A stretch of 64,000 bases of DNA. Source: Methanoregula sp. PtaU1.Bin051 (lineage in GTDB: Archaea; Halobacteriota; Methanomicrobia; Methanomicrobiales; Methanospirillaceae). How positions within the stretch are numbered: position 1 is the first letter of the stretch; each line of letters starts with the position of its first letter. The stretch lies in assembly GCA_002067895.1 (NCBI GenBank), contig MVRE01000003.1, positions 186,001 through 250,000 on the forward strand. The letters run 5' to 3'. Under the pieces are notes generated by a model. That model was given only the letters and a program-made list of their open reading frames with translations. It had not been told where the DNA came from and ran no database searches. The position numbers were made by a program, and so were the translations under genes. Below are positions 8,491 through 16,026 of the stretch, piece by piece.

Positions 8491-10293
8491 TCACGTCCCT
8501 TTTCCCGCCACCGGCAGGTCGATCCGGACTGACCGGGAACCGGTATCCTGAGGCCAGACAATCTGCCCTCCGCCCCTTATACATTCATCGGCAAGGAAAC
8601 GTTTCCGGACATTTCGGAATTCCGGCATTCTTCCGGGAGCATTCACTTCGACAATAACAGAAACGACGCAGTCGCTTCCGGATACCTCAACCGAGATATT
8701 CCCGGCCCCGCTGCCGGTGATATCCTCTAGAAGCGTTCTTACGATATCAGAGAGAATTGCACTGTCGGCCTGCACCGGCCTGCCAAATGATGATGGCAGG
8801 CACGAACAGGTCACGTCATCGAAGACAGGGACCCGGGCAATCCTTTTCACCAGAGCACGGGCAAAGGCCGTCGGATCGTCGGAAAGGTCCAGCAGGTCCT
8901 CATAGCTGGCACTGCCCTGTTTCAGTTGTCCGATCAGGTCAGCAACGAGCGGTCCGACCTCGACATCCTGCAGCATCCGGGGCTGGCAGAACCCGCGAAG
9001 AACAGTCGAATAATCGCACAACAGCCGACCTGCCCGCCGGACATATGCCGGGTCAAGTACGAGCTCCAGCTGTCCCGCATCAAACATCCGGTCGAGTTTC
9101 GCTACGACCTGTCCCGCTTTCAGCGCGAGGTGGATGTCCCTGTTGCTGCCGGCGCGGTAGGCAGACAGGAACTGCTGGAAATCGGCAAGGAGCGCATCAA
9201 TCCGATCGGCATCGATGAGGCTGGCAACATTCCCGGCCTCCCCGGCTTCCTCCAGCTCGTCGAGTACGTGCGAGACAAAGAGGAGCCGGGCGGAGATGAT
9301 GGTGAATATTTCGGAGACCTCGTCCATGAGCCCTTCGGCATACATTGCAGTCTCCTTTGCACGGGCTTCGTCAAGCTCCCCAATCCCATCTAAGGCTCCT
9401 GCATCTTTTTTCACGCCTTCAAGCACCCGGATGGCCTCAGCACAGGTCAGGATATTCCCGTGGCCGGGGCAGCAGTGCGTGATGCCCCCCTCGCGGAGTA
9501 GTGCGAGGATCTCATCGATCGAACGGATCAGGGCCTCCCGGTCCCAGCCGGATATCCCGGCAATGCCGGGGCTTGCGGCAAACATCAGGTCGCCGATGAA
9601 GAGGAGGGATCCGATCCGGATACAGATGCTGTCCGGGCTGTGGCCGGGAGTGTGGTATACCATGATCGGGCAGGATCTGTCCGTCTGCAGGATCTGGACT
9701 GCCATCTGCGTGCAATCCCCGCTCTCCATATAATCTGTTGAGAGCCGGAGTTCCGGGCCGGAAGATCCCATAAGGATCTCCGCTCTGCCATCGCCTTCGG
9801 TACCCGGACCTGCAAAGAGCCGGAACGCAGCAGTCACCGGTTCCAGCGTCAGTCCCATCAGGGCGGCCTGGGTCAGCCTTGAATCGGTTTCGGCAAGCGC
9901 ACGGGCGCCGTCTTCCTGGACCGCGATGAGGGCGTGATCCGGGTTGCTGAAAAACGGGTGATCCGTAAGAACCCTGCAATGATCGATGTGGGCATGGGTG
10001 AGCAGTACAATGACCGCTTGTGCCGTTCCTTCAGGTAGTGCCTTGATGATAGCACAGAGCTCGTCCGCCTGCCCGGATAGTCCCCCGGGATCGATGACCG
10101 CGACCAGGTCTCCTGACCGGATGATGTATGAATTCGATGAAACGGTATCGATTTTGCGGATATAGGGGTAGATTGTTGCCCCGGGAATACCTGGCAGAGG
10201 CTGCCAGCTCCCGTGGGCCAGTTTGGTGTCACCAGCGTGCAATCGCTTCGCCCTCAGAGGAGTAGATGGTAAAAATGGTGGTAAAGCCTGCAA
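8491..10293 (-). CDS. Metallo-beta-lactamase domain protein with C-terminal kinase-like module
   Basis: A protein of about 600 residues. Residues 40-270 are an MBL fold with HAHIDH (100-105 region), YHTPGHSPDS near 217, GDLMF near 235 and CPGHGN near 275, so both metal sites look complete. Residues 300-470 are helical and resemble a histidine-kinase dimerisation region. Residues 480-600 resemble a degenerate GHKL ATPase (ITGSGAGNISVEVSGSDCVV, then RSVRIDLPVAG). The ATG at 10293 overlaps the STAS gene by 65 nt; a TTG near 10245 is an alternative start. Its translational coupling to the STAS antagonist suggests it senses a signal, perhaps oxygen or redox at a di-iron site, and feeds the partner-switching cascade. 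That role is inference. Confidence 0.75.
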   Translation of the reverse strand: MQALPPFLPSTPLRAKRLHAGDTKLAHGSWQPLPGIPGATIYPYIRKIDTVSSNSYIIRSGDLVAVIDPGGLSGQADELCAIIKALPEGTAQAVIVLLTHAHIDHCRVLTDHPFFSNPDHALIAVQEDGARALAETDSRLTQAALMGLTLEPVTAAFRLFAGPGTEGDGRAEILMGSSGPELRLSTDYMESGDCTQMAVQILQTDRSCPIMVYHTPGHSPDSICIRIGSLLFIGDLMFAASPGIAGISGWDREALIRSIDEILALLREGGITHCCPGHGNILTCAEAIRVLEGVKKDAGALDGIGELDEARAKETAMYAEGLMDEVSEIFTIISARLLFVSHVLDELEEAGEAGNVASLIDADRIDALLADFQQFLSAYRAGSNRDIHLALKAGQVVAKLDRMFDAGQLELVLDPAYVRRAGRLLCDYSTVLRGFCQPRMLQDVEVGPLVADLIGQLKQGSASYEDLLDLSDDPTAFARALVKRIARVPVFDDVTCSCLPSSFGRPVQADSAILSDIVRTLLEDITGSGAGNISVEVSGSDCVVSVIVEVNAPGRMPEFRNVRKRFLADECIRGGGQIVWPQDTGSRSVRIDLPVAGKGT

Positions 10294-10570
10294 GGGTCAT
10301 GATCTTGGTCACCTCGGGGTTGAGAGAGCAAAGGGCAAACGACTCCCCGGATCCCCGCAGCTTTTTTGCGGTTGCGAGGAGAACGCGCAGGCCGCCACTG
10401 CTGATGTACGGGACATTGGAAAAATCAAGGATCACCCGGCGTATTCCTGTAGCAATAAGACTGTTTAGTTCCTGTTCGAGTGCGGGAGCAGCCGCAGTAT
10501 CGATCCTGCCTGCCGGGTACACGATGGCTCCACCTTCCCGCTTCTCTGTCCTGATCTCCATGGTTCTCAT
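10229..10570 (-). CDS. STAS-domain anti-sigma-factor-antagonist-like protein
   Basis: A protein of 113 residues, a complete STAS domain with GRIDTAAAPALEQEL and the switch segment SNVPYISSGGLRVLLA. Ser57/Ser58 occupy the phosphorylated position of SpoIIAA/RsbV. It should be phosphorylated by the RsbW-like kinase and dephosphorylated by the PP2C protein encoded divergently next door. Archaea lack sigma factors, so the downstream target must be something else. It is cotranscribed with the MBL protein, which starts inside it. Confidence 0.9.
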   Translation of the reverse strand: MRTMEIRTEKREGGAIVYPAGRIDTAAAPALEQELNSLIATGIRRVILDFSNVPYISSGGLRVLLATAKKLRGSGESFALCSLNPEVTKIMTLAGFTTIFTIYSSEGEAIARW

Positions 10571-10671
10571 CCTTCCTGAGCGGATCTTCTATGCCTGTAG
10601 TGTTGCGCTCTGCTAGGTCTTAACAGCGACGCTCGCGGTCCCGTTCCAATAAGAGAGGATTATGTGTACCG

Positions 10672-12078
10672 GTGTGTAATCCGTACTACAGGCAGAGCAT
10701 GGGCATCCCGATCATCGCCACGTCGTTAATCCTGCTCCAGATGAGCTGCGTGATCGTCGTTATCGCGTATCTCGTCAGCCGGAGCCGGTACTTTGCCGAG
10801 GTTCTCGAAGGACGCCCATCGATCAAAACGCAGTTTGTCCTCACCCTTGTCTTCGGGATTGTCTCCATCTACGGCACGGTCAGCGGCGTCGAGGTGCTCG
10901 GAGCGATCATCAACGTCCGGGACCTTGGGCCGATGGTCGCCGGCCTGACCTGCGGCCCGTTCGTCGGGATTGGTGCCGGGCTGATCGGTGCGGCGCACCG
11001 TATGACACTGGGCGGGTTCACGATGGTCTCGTGCTCGCTTGCAACCGTGCTGGCCGGGCTGCTGGGCGGACTTATCTGGCTCTTTGCCGGGAAAAAGTTC
11101 GTCGGGCTAAAGATCGCTGTCCTATTCGCGATTGGAATGGAAGGGCTCCACATGCTCCTTGCCCTCCTCATCTGCCGCCCGCTGTCCGATGCGATCAAGG
11201 TTGTTGAGAATGCGACGATCCCGATGATGTTTGCCAATGCGCTGGGCATGTTCATCTTCGCGTTCATTATCGTGAACCTTGAGAACGAGCGGAAGGTGCA
11301 GCTGGAACGGGATAACCTCGTGCGGGAGATGGAACGCAAGAACACCGAGCTTGCGATCGCCGCAGAGATCCAGAGGAGCTTTTTGCCGGATACGATCCAG
11401 CCGGTCAAGGGGTTTGATATCGCGGCAAAGAGCGTGATGGCAAAGGAGGTCGGGGGCGATTTCTTCGACGTTATCCCGTTCGAGGTCATGCGCTTAAAGA
11501 AAGGCAGGATCGGTATCCTGATCGCCGATGTCTCCGGAAAAGGTATCCCCGCCGCCCTCTTCATGGCCCTCTCAAGGATCGTGATCCGGGTCAATGCCTT
11601 ATGGCACCCGGATCCGGCCGATGCGATCAGGGATGCAAATAATATCATAGCCGGCGATTCCAGGGCAGGGATGTTTGTTACCGCCTTCTACGGGATCATC
11701 GACGAGGAGAAAAGGACGCTCACCTATGTCAATGCCGGGCATAACCCGCCCATGATCTTCCATGCCCATGACGGGGGAATGGATGAACTGAAGGCAACAG
11801 GCATTGTACTCGGTGCGATGGAGGATGCCGCGTTCACATCGGAGAGCATACGGATCGGTGTGGGGGATACCGTTGTATTATATACGGACGGCGTTACCGA
11901 GGCCACCAACGGCGCAAACGAGATGTTCGGGGAAGAACGGCTTAAGAGTGTCGTCGCAGAGAATACCGGAAAAACCTCTGCCGACATCCTTTCGGCCATT
12001 CTCGATGCAATCACCGCGTTTGCCCGGGGGCAGCCGCAGGCAGACGATATCACGCTCATGGTTATCCGGGGGGTGTGA
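10672..12078 (+). CDS. Membrane PP2C-type (SpoIIE/RsbU) phosphatase with LytS-like 5TM sensor
   Basis: A protein of up to 468 residues. The first 205 residues hold five or six membrane spans resembling the 5TMR-LYT sensor (GPMVAGLTCGPFVGIGAGLIG). A coiled-coil follows at about 208-235 (NLENERKVQLERDNLV), then a SpoIIE-type phosphatase domain from about 240. The latter has the metal-binding motifs GGDFFDV, ADVSGKGIPAALFM near 285 and DDITLMVI near the end. It should dephosphorylate the STAS protein in response to a membrane signal. GTG 10672 gives the longest form; ATG 10699 is possible. The next gene starts 5 nt after its stop. Confidence 0.9.
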   Translation: MCNPYYRQSMGIPIIATSLILLQMSCVIVVIAYLVSRSRYFAEVLEGRPSIKTQFVLTLVFGIVSIYGTVSGVEVLGAIINVRDLGPMVAGLTCGPFVGIGAGLIGAAHRMTLGGFTMVSCSLATVLAGLLGGLIWLFAGKKFVGLKIAVLFAIGMEGLHMLLALLICRPLSDAIKVVENATIPMMFANALGMFIFAFIIVNLENERKVQLERDNLVREMERKNTELAIAAEIQRSFLPDTIQPVKGFDIAAKSVMAKEVGGDFFDVIPFEVMRLKKGRIGILIADVSGKGIPAALFMALSRIVIRVNALWHPDPADAIRDANNIIAGDSRAGMFVTAFYGIIDEEKRTLTYVNAGHNPPMIFHAHDGGMDELKATGIVLGAMEDAAFTSESIRIGVGDTVVLYTDGVTEATNGANEMFGEERLKSVVAENTGKTSADILSAILDAITAFARGQPQADDITLMVIRGV

Positions 12079-12082
12079 TCCC

Positions 12083-12499
12083 GTGGCAGGCCGTTTCGCG
12101 TTCACGGTCGATGCAGCGATTGAGAACATCCCGGTCGTTGCCGACGGCATCGAGGACTACCTGGTGAGTGCCGGCGTGAACCCGGCAATCGTGCCCGACA
12201 TCGAGCTTGCCGTGGACGAGGTCATGACCAACATCATCACGCACGGGTTCCGCAGGCAGGCTGGTACAATCGGGATTACATGCTCGATCGGAGAGGGGGT
12301 TGTGAGAATCGAGATCCGGGACCGGGCACCTGCCTTCAACCCGCTCCTGCTGAAGGAACCCGATATTTCCGTGAAACTCGAAGATCGGCCGGTCGGGGGG
12401 TTGGGCATCTATCTTGTCCGGAAAGTGATGGATGCAGTCTCCTATGAGTACCGGGACGGGGAAAACGTGCTCACGCTGGAGAAGAAGATACCGGAATAA
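12083..12499 (+). CDS. RsbW-like anti-sigma serine kinase (GHKL ATPase)
   Basis: A protein of 138 residues with the HATPase_c_2 N-box ELAVDEVMTNIITHG (38-52) and the G-boxes IEIRDRAPAFNP and GGLGIYLVRKVMD. A GTG start at 12083 lies 5 nt after the phosphatase stop, so the pair is coupled. It should phosphorylate the STAS antagonist and be sequestered by it when that is dephosphorylated. What it releases in an archaeon is unknown. Confidence 0.88.
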   Translation: MAGRFAFTVDAAIENIPVVADGIEDYLVSAGVNPAIVPDIELAVDEVMTNIITHGFRRQAGTIGITCSIGEGVVRIEIRDRAPAFNPLLLKEPDISVKLEDRPVGGLGIYLVRKVMDAVSYEYRDGENVLTLEKKIPE

Positions 12500-12549
12500 T
12501 CCGGAAGAAGAGTCAACTCGTTTTATACCAATACCCATTTGGATAATAG

Positions 12550-12714
12550 ATGGTTAATTCACCGGATTCGTGGAAAAATTTCCCGCCGGGGTATTTGGAT
12601 TGCCCCCCTGGAATGATGAGTATTTCCAATTGGGAGATCTCCTGGGACAACCCGGTGTTGTCGCACAAAAGACAATGGAGCCGATCTGTTTCCCGGCTCT
12701 GGCTGGACCGATAG
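12550..12714 (+). CDS. Possible small ORF (54 aa), uncertain
   Basis: An ATG frame with aromatic- and Pro-rich residues (WKNFPPGYLDCPPGMM). A good TATA-like box (TTTTATACC) about 25 nt upstream would give a leaderless transcript. I recognise no family, and the composition is odd. It lies between the RsbW-like gene and the G/C-run block, and may be non-coding. Confidence 0.2.
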   Translation: MVNSPDSWKNFPPGYLDCPPGMMSISNWEISWDNPVLSHKRQWSRSVSRLWLDR

Positions 12715-12764
12715 TCAGGTACCCGTTGTCCGGAAGGATACCTCTCGATTAATCGTGGTAGACC

Positions 12765-13285
12765 TTTCCACCCACCCCGCTTTTTATTTGTGGGGGCGGT
12801 CCCCCCATCCCCATACCCCGGCAGGGGGTACCCGCCTTGGCCAGGGCCAACCTCCCCCCATGGGGGTGGGGGGTGTCTGCGATCCGGAGGGGTGGGGGGT
12901 ACCCTCCCCCACCCGATGGGGTGTACCCCCCGTTTTCCATGGGAAATTATGGTTAAGTCACTGAAATCACCGTCGGAGACATAAAAAACGCCCCAAGGGG
13001 GGTACCCCCACCCCCTCCCCCGGGGTGGGGGGGCCGGTCATCGTACCTCAGACCCCCGGGTGGGGGGGAGGAGGGTATCCCTGACCGATCGAGGCGGGGG
13101 TACCTGCTTACGGCCCCGGAGGGGGGTTACCCCCCCTTGCTCGTCGGAGAGTTGTCAAAAAATTCCTCCGGAACCCGGAAAAACGAGGGGGGAAACGGGG
13201 TCCGGAGGTGGGGGGGTAGGGGGTACCCCCTGGCCGTACTGGGTGGGGGTACCCGCCTCCGGGCTGATGAAAGGGGTATGCCCCA
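12765..13285. repeat. Non-coding block of G-runs, C-runs and GGTACC palindromes
   Basis: About 520 bp in which runs of 4-8 G are repeatedly paired with runs of 4-6 C around a GTAC or CCATGG centre. Examples are GGGGGTACCC at 12824-12833, GGGGGGTACCC at 12895-12904, GGGGGGTACCCCC at 12997-13009, GGGGGTACC at 13096-13104 and GGGGGTACCCCC at 13219-13230. Interspersed normal-composition pieces lie near 12940-12980 and 13145-13185. All reading frames here are low-complexity and unconvincing. Nothing like an insertion sequence or CRISPR repeat is present. Strong hairpins and four-stranded G structures are likely on either strand. Confidence 0.75.
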
Positions 13286-13374
13286 TAATTGATTGCGGAT
13301 CCTTACTTTTCAGTTGCACTCCCCGCGCCCGGCTTGACATTCTTAGATCCTTATTATCAATACTCTGTGAAGGC

Positions 13375-13533
13375 ATGCGGAAAGCCGCGCTAAGTGACGA
13401 TGAGGAGGATACTTTCCGGTATGTGCTGCACCCGATCCGTGAGCGCGTACGAGCTGGTGAAAAAACGATTTTACGTGGAATTAATGTTCGGCAATACATT
13501 CCCTGTGCGGCGCGGGGGCAAGTTGCAATATGA
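13375..13533 (+). CDS. Possible small protein (52 aa), uncertain
   Basis: An ATG frame with a charged, helix-compatible sequence (MRKAALSDDEEDTFRYVL, then IRERVRAGEKTILRG). It is preceded by GAAGG close to the ATG and an AT-rich TTATTATCAA about 20 nt upstream. Unlike the neighbouring G/C block it has ordinary composition. I recognise no family. The rest of 13286-13891 holds no other feature I can support. Confidence 0.3.
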   Translation: MRKAALSDDEEDTFRYVLHPIRERVRAGEKTILRGINVRQYIPCAARGQVAI

Positions 13534-13891
13534 ATGCCGGCCCTGCTTGTATTGTTGTGCGGGGCGGTGCGGAATTTTGGTAGATGGCATAGTAAGAGAA
13601 TAGATCCCCGGGATCTGCCATTTACCGGGATCCAGCCTTGCGGATGATCAGGAAAACTGGTGTGCCCGGTTTTCATCCGGCCTGCTAATTTTACACTTCC
13701 AGCCGCAATCAGGGCTGAAGAGATACAGCGTTACCCGACAGTTCTTCATCCCGCCATAGGATGCCCACTTCCGTTTCCCCGGGAAAATGCCAAAACGCGG
13801 GGCACTGCCGGCTATCCTTCCGTTTCACCGCTGACATACAGGTCATCTTCTGCAGTCCCGTGCCGGAATGACGGGGATCGCCGGCCCAGTC

Positions 13892-15688
13892 TCACTCCAG
13901 CTGCCGGATCACCACAGCAATATCCTCCGCCTGCCTGCGCAGTCCGGATACGGTCGCGCCGGCCTCACCGCCTTTCACCTCACGGAGTTTCCGGGCTGAC
14001 CGTATCGCCCCAAGTGTCGCATCAACAGCACGGGCGATACCGCTATCAAGTTCCGCGCTGAATTTTTTGAAACTCTCATCTACGCTCCGCGACGTTTCCC
14101 AGCGGAGGTTCTCAAGGTTGCGCATTACCAGAAGATCGATCTGTTTTCCGATTCGCTTCTCAGCCCGATCCTTCCGGAGCGCCCGGGGAATCATCCGGTC
14201 AAGGAATTCTGCAGAGACCGGCGAGATCGTATTCTCCCAGACATGCTCGATCCAGTAAGGCTTCCGGACCAGTTCATATGTCACGGGGCTCTCCGGGGGA
14301 TGGTAGGGGATATCGAAGAGCTCCGAGGCAGACTTACGTACCGATTCTATCAGGTCATCGGCCCGGCGGCGGTGCTCAGTCAGCCTCCGGACGATGTCGG
14401 CCTCGACTGCCGTGCCGATAGTCCCCAGCTCATGCTCGAAGATTGCGGGAATTGCCTCCTCCAGCGCCTTTTCCGCCGCTTTCTCCGGGGTGCTGTTGTC
14501 TGCCCGCATCGTGTCCTGTGCGATCCGTTTCAGCCTCTCGGTCAGCGGCTGCTTTAAGTTTTTGACGCTTGCCTCCAGCGCCTCCTGTGCGCGCCGCTTG
14601 TCCCCGGCAAGGATGTCCTGCGCATGGACCCGCTGCTGCGAGGCATCCGTTGCGACCCGTTCGAACGTGGCAAGTTTCCTGTCCAGATCCTCCAGCGGGA
14701 GTTCGCAGGACCGGATCGAGAGATTGAGCTGGAGCTGCACGTCGCGGAGCACATCGAGCGCTTTCTTCCGGATCGCATCCTGCAATACCCGTCCCTTTTC
14801 CTGCGCAAGGAACGTGATCAGGTGGTCCGACACGTCAGCCAGCCCGCTCTGCTGCCAGAGCGCCGGATCCCTGTCCGTCTTTGCCTTGAGGCCGTTGCGT
14901 GCCGAGACGGGGAAGATCTTAACCGCAGGGTCGAGCCCGGCCGACTTCACCAGCACGTCACGGTAGAACGTAACCGCGGTCTCCTGCTCTGACGGTGTTA
15001 AGTAGTCTACCTTGTTGAGCAGGAAGAAGATTGTCCCAATCCGCGACCGGATGGTCCGGAGAAATTCCAGCTCGCCTTCGGTGATCGGGGGATCTGCCGA
15101 GATGAGGAAGAGGGCTGCATCGCACTGCGGCAGGAAATTGAGGGTCGATTCGGTGTTGTGCCGGAAGGTCGAGCCGATGCCGGGGGTGTCAATCAGGACG
15201 ACCTCCCGCAGGATCGCGGCAGGGTGGGTGATCTCCACTTCCCGGACGCCCTTCGTGTTCCGGGGATTGGCGCTTTCGGTGACAAAAGCCATCAGCCGGG
15301 TGTTCAGGGAACCAGCCGGCTCCTCAGAAAAAAACGCATCGGGACGGCTGTCATTGAACCGCACAATGAGGTGCCGTTCTTCCCCGGAACGGATGAAGGT
15401 CGGGATCGCAGTCAGCGGGATGACCGAAGAGGGGAGGATCTCCTCGCCGAGGAGGGCGTTGAGAAGCGTACTCTTCCCCCGTTTCACCTGCCCAAGCACG
15501 GCAAGGTGGAACCGGCCCTGGATGAGACGGTCTTCCAGTTGGCGTAACCGCTCCGCATGGGACGCAAACGCGGGCCCGAGCGCTGCTGTCTTCTCCCGGC
15601 CCGTCCGGAGACGTGCAGAAAGTCCGTCGTGCGGTGCCGGTGGTGGGATTTTATTGCTTTCCGGTGATGGTGGATTCGATACGTCCAT
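13892..15688 (-). CDS. Dynamin-like large GTPase
   Basis: A protein of 598 residues. It has G1 GQVKRGKST (about 66-74), a G2-region threonine in SVIPLTAIPT, G3 DTPGIGST near 168 and G4 LNKVD near 225. Long helical segments follow in 300-600 that would form the neck, trunk and assembly surface. This is the layout of bacterial dynamin-like proteins (DLP/Mitofusin-like), which bind and remodel membranes. No transmembrane span is obvious, so contact would be peripheral or through an amphipathic paddle near 440-500. The neighbouring ABC exporter is divergent across a spacer with two copies of the 48-nt repeat. DLPs are uncommon in archaea; the role here is unknown. Confidence 0.88.
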   Translation of the reverse strand: MDVSNPPSPESNKIPPPAPHDGLSARLRTGREKTAALGPAFASHAERLRQLEDRLIQGRFHLAVLGQVKRGKSTLLNALLGEEILPSSVIPLTAIPTFIRSGEERHLIVRFNDSRPDAFFSEEPAGSLNTRLMAFVTESANPRNTKGVREVEITHPAAILREVVLIDTPGIGSTFRHNTESTLNFLPQCDAALFLISADPPITEGELEFLRTIRSRIGTIFFLLNKVDYLTPSEQETAVTFYRDVLVKSAGLDPAVKIFPVSARNGLKAKTDRDPALWQQSGLADVSDHLITFLAQEKGRVLQDAIRKKALDVLRDVQLQLNLSIRSCELPLEDLDRKLATFERVATDASQQRVHAQDILAGDKRRAQEALEASVKNLKQPLTERLKRIAQDTMRADNSTPEKAAEKALEEAIPAIFEHELGTIGTAVEADIVRRLTEHRRRADDLIESVRKSASELFDIPYHPPESPVTYELVRKPYWIEHVWENTISPVSAEFLDRMIPRALRKDRAEKRIGKQIDLLVMRNLENLRWETSRSVDESFKKFSAELDSGIARAVDATLGAIRSARKLREVKGGEAGATVSGLRRQAEDIAVVIRQLE

Positions 15689-15746
15689 TGTGATACTCCA
15701 TGTTATCCATATCGTTTCAACGTGGCCCGGTCAGCCGGGGCATGGG

Positions 15747-15793
15747 CAGGAGTTATCAGCACAAAAGGCGGTTATGAGGCGAACTCCATCACC
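15747..15793 (+). repeat. Dispersed structured repeat, copy 1
   Basis: A 47-nt copy. Its outer arms are GGAGTT (15749-15754) and AACTCC (15782-15787), differing from the other copies in both arms so that pairing is kept. The invariant GGCGGTTAT core is present, and the copy ends ATCACC. Confidence 0.85.
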
Positions 15794-15900
15794 TGATGTA
15801 CAGAACGTGTGAGCTTCCACATCATATTCTTTTTTTGGGTTATCCTCCGTGCGGGCATATTGATTTATTCATCCTGAACAATAGACGTACAGATCCAACA

Positions 15901-15949
15901 GGCGATGAAGTCCACCACCAACCGCCCGGATCCGGGCTGATGACTTCTG
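15901..15949 (-). repeat. Dispersed structured repeat, copy 2
   Basis: A 49-nt copy on the minus strand, with arms GAAGTC and GACTTC. The inner hairpin is a perfect palindrome, GCCCGGATCCGGGC. It faces copy 1 across about 107 bp. Confidence 0.88.
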
Positions 15950-16026
15950 TTTTACTATATGGTGAAGTATGAAAACGCCGGTACGGGCTATTCAGGTCAT
16001 GGCAGGTTCCGGCATCCGATCATTGC

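Larger units (their letters stand above)
15689..16026. other. Divergent intergenic region with two repeat copies
   Basis: The region separates the starts of the dynamin-like gene (minus) and the ABC exporter (plus). It holds two oppositely oriented copies of the dispersed structured repeat (15747-15793 and 15901-15949). AT-rich DNA between and after them (TTGATTTATTCATC, TTTTACTATATGG) could hold promoters. No gene is apparent. Confidence 0.6.

Noticed and set aside
12749-13270. Several short frames in the G/C-run block
   Set aside because: Translations are Gly/Pro low complexity dictated by the G and C runs; no start signals or conserved patterns.
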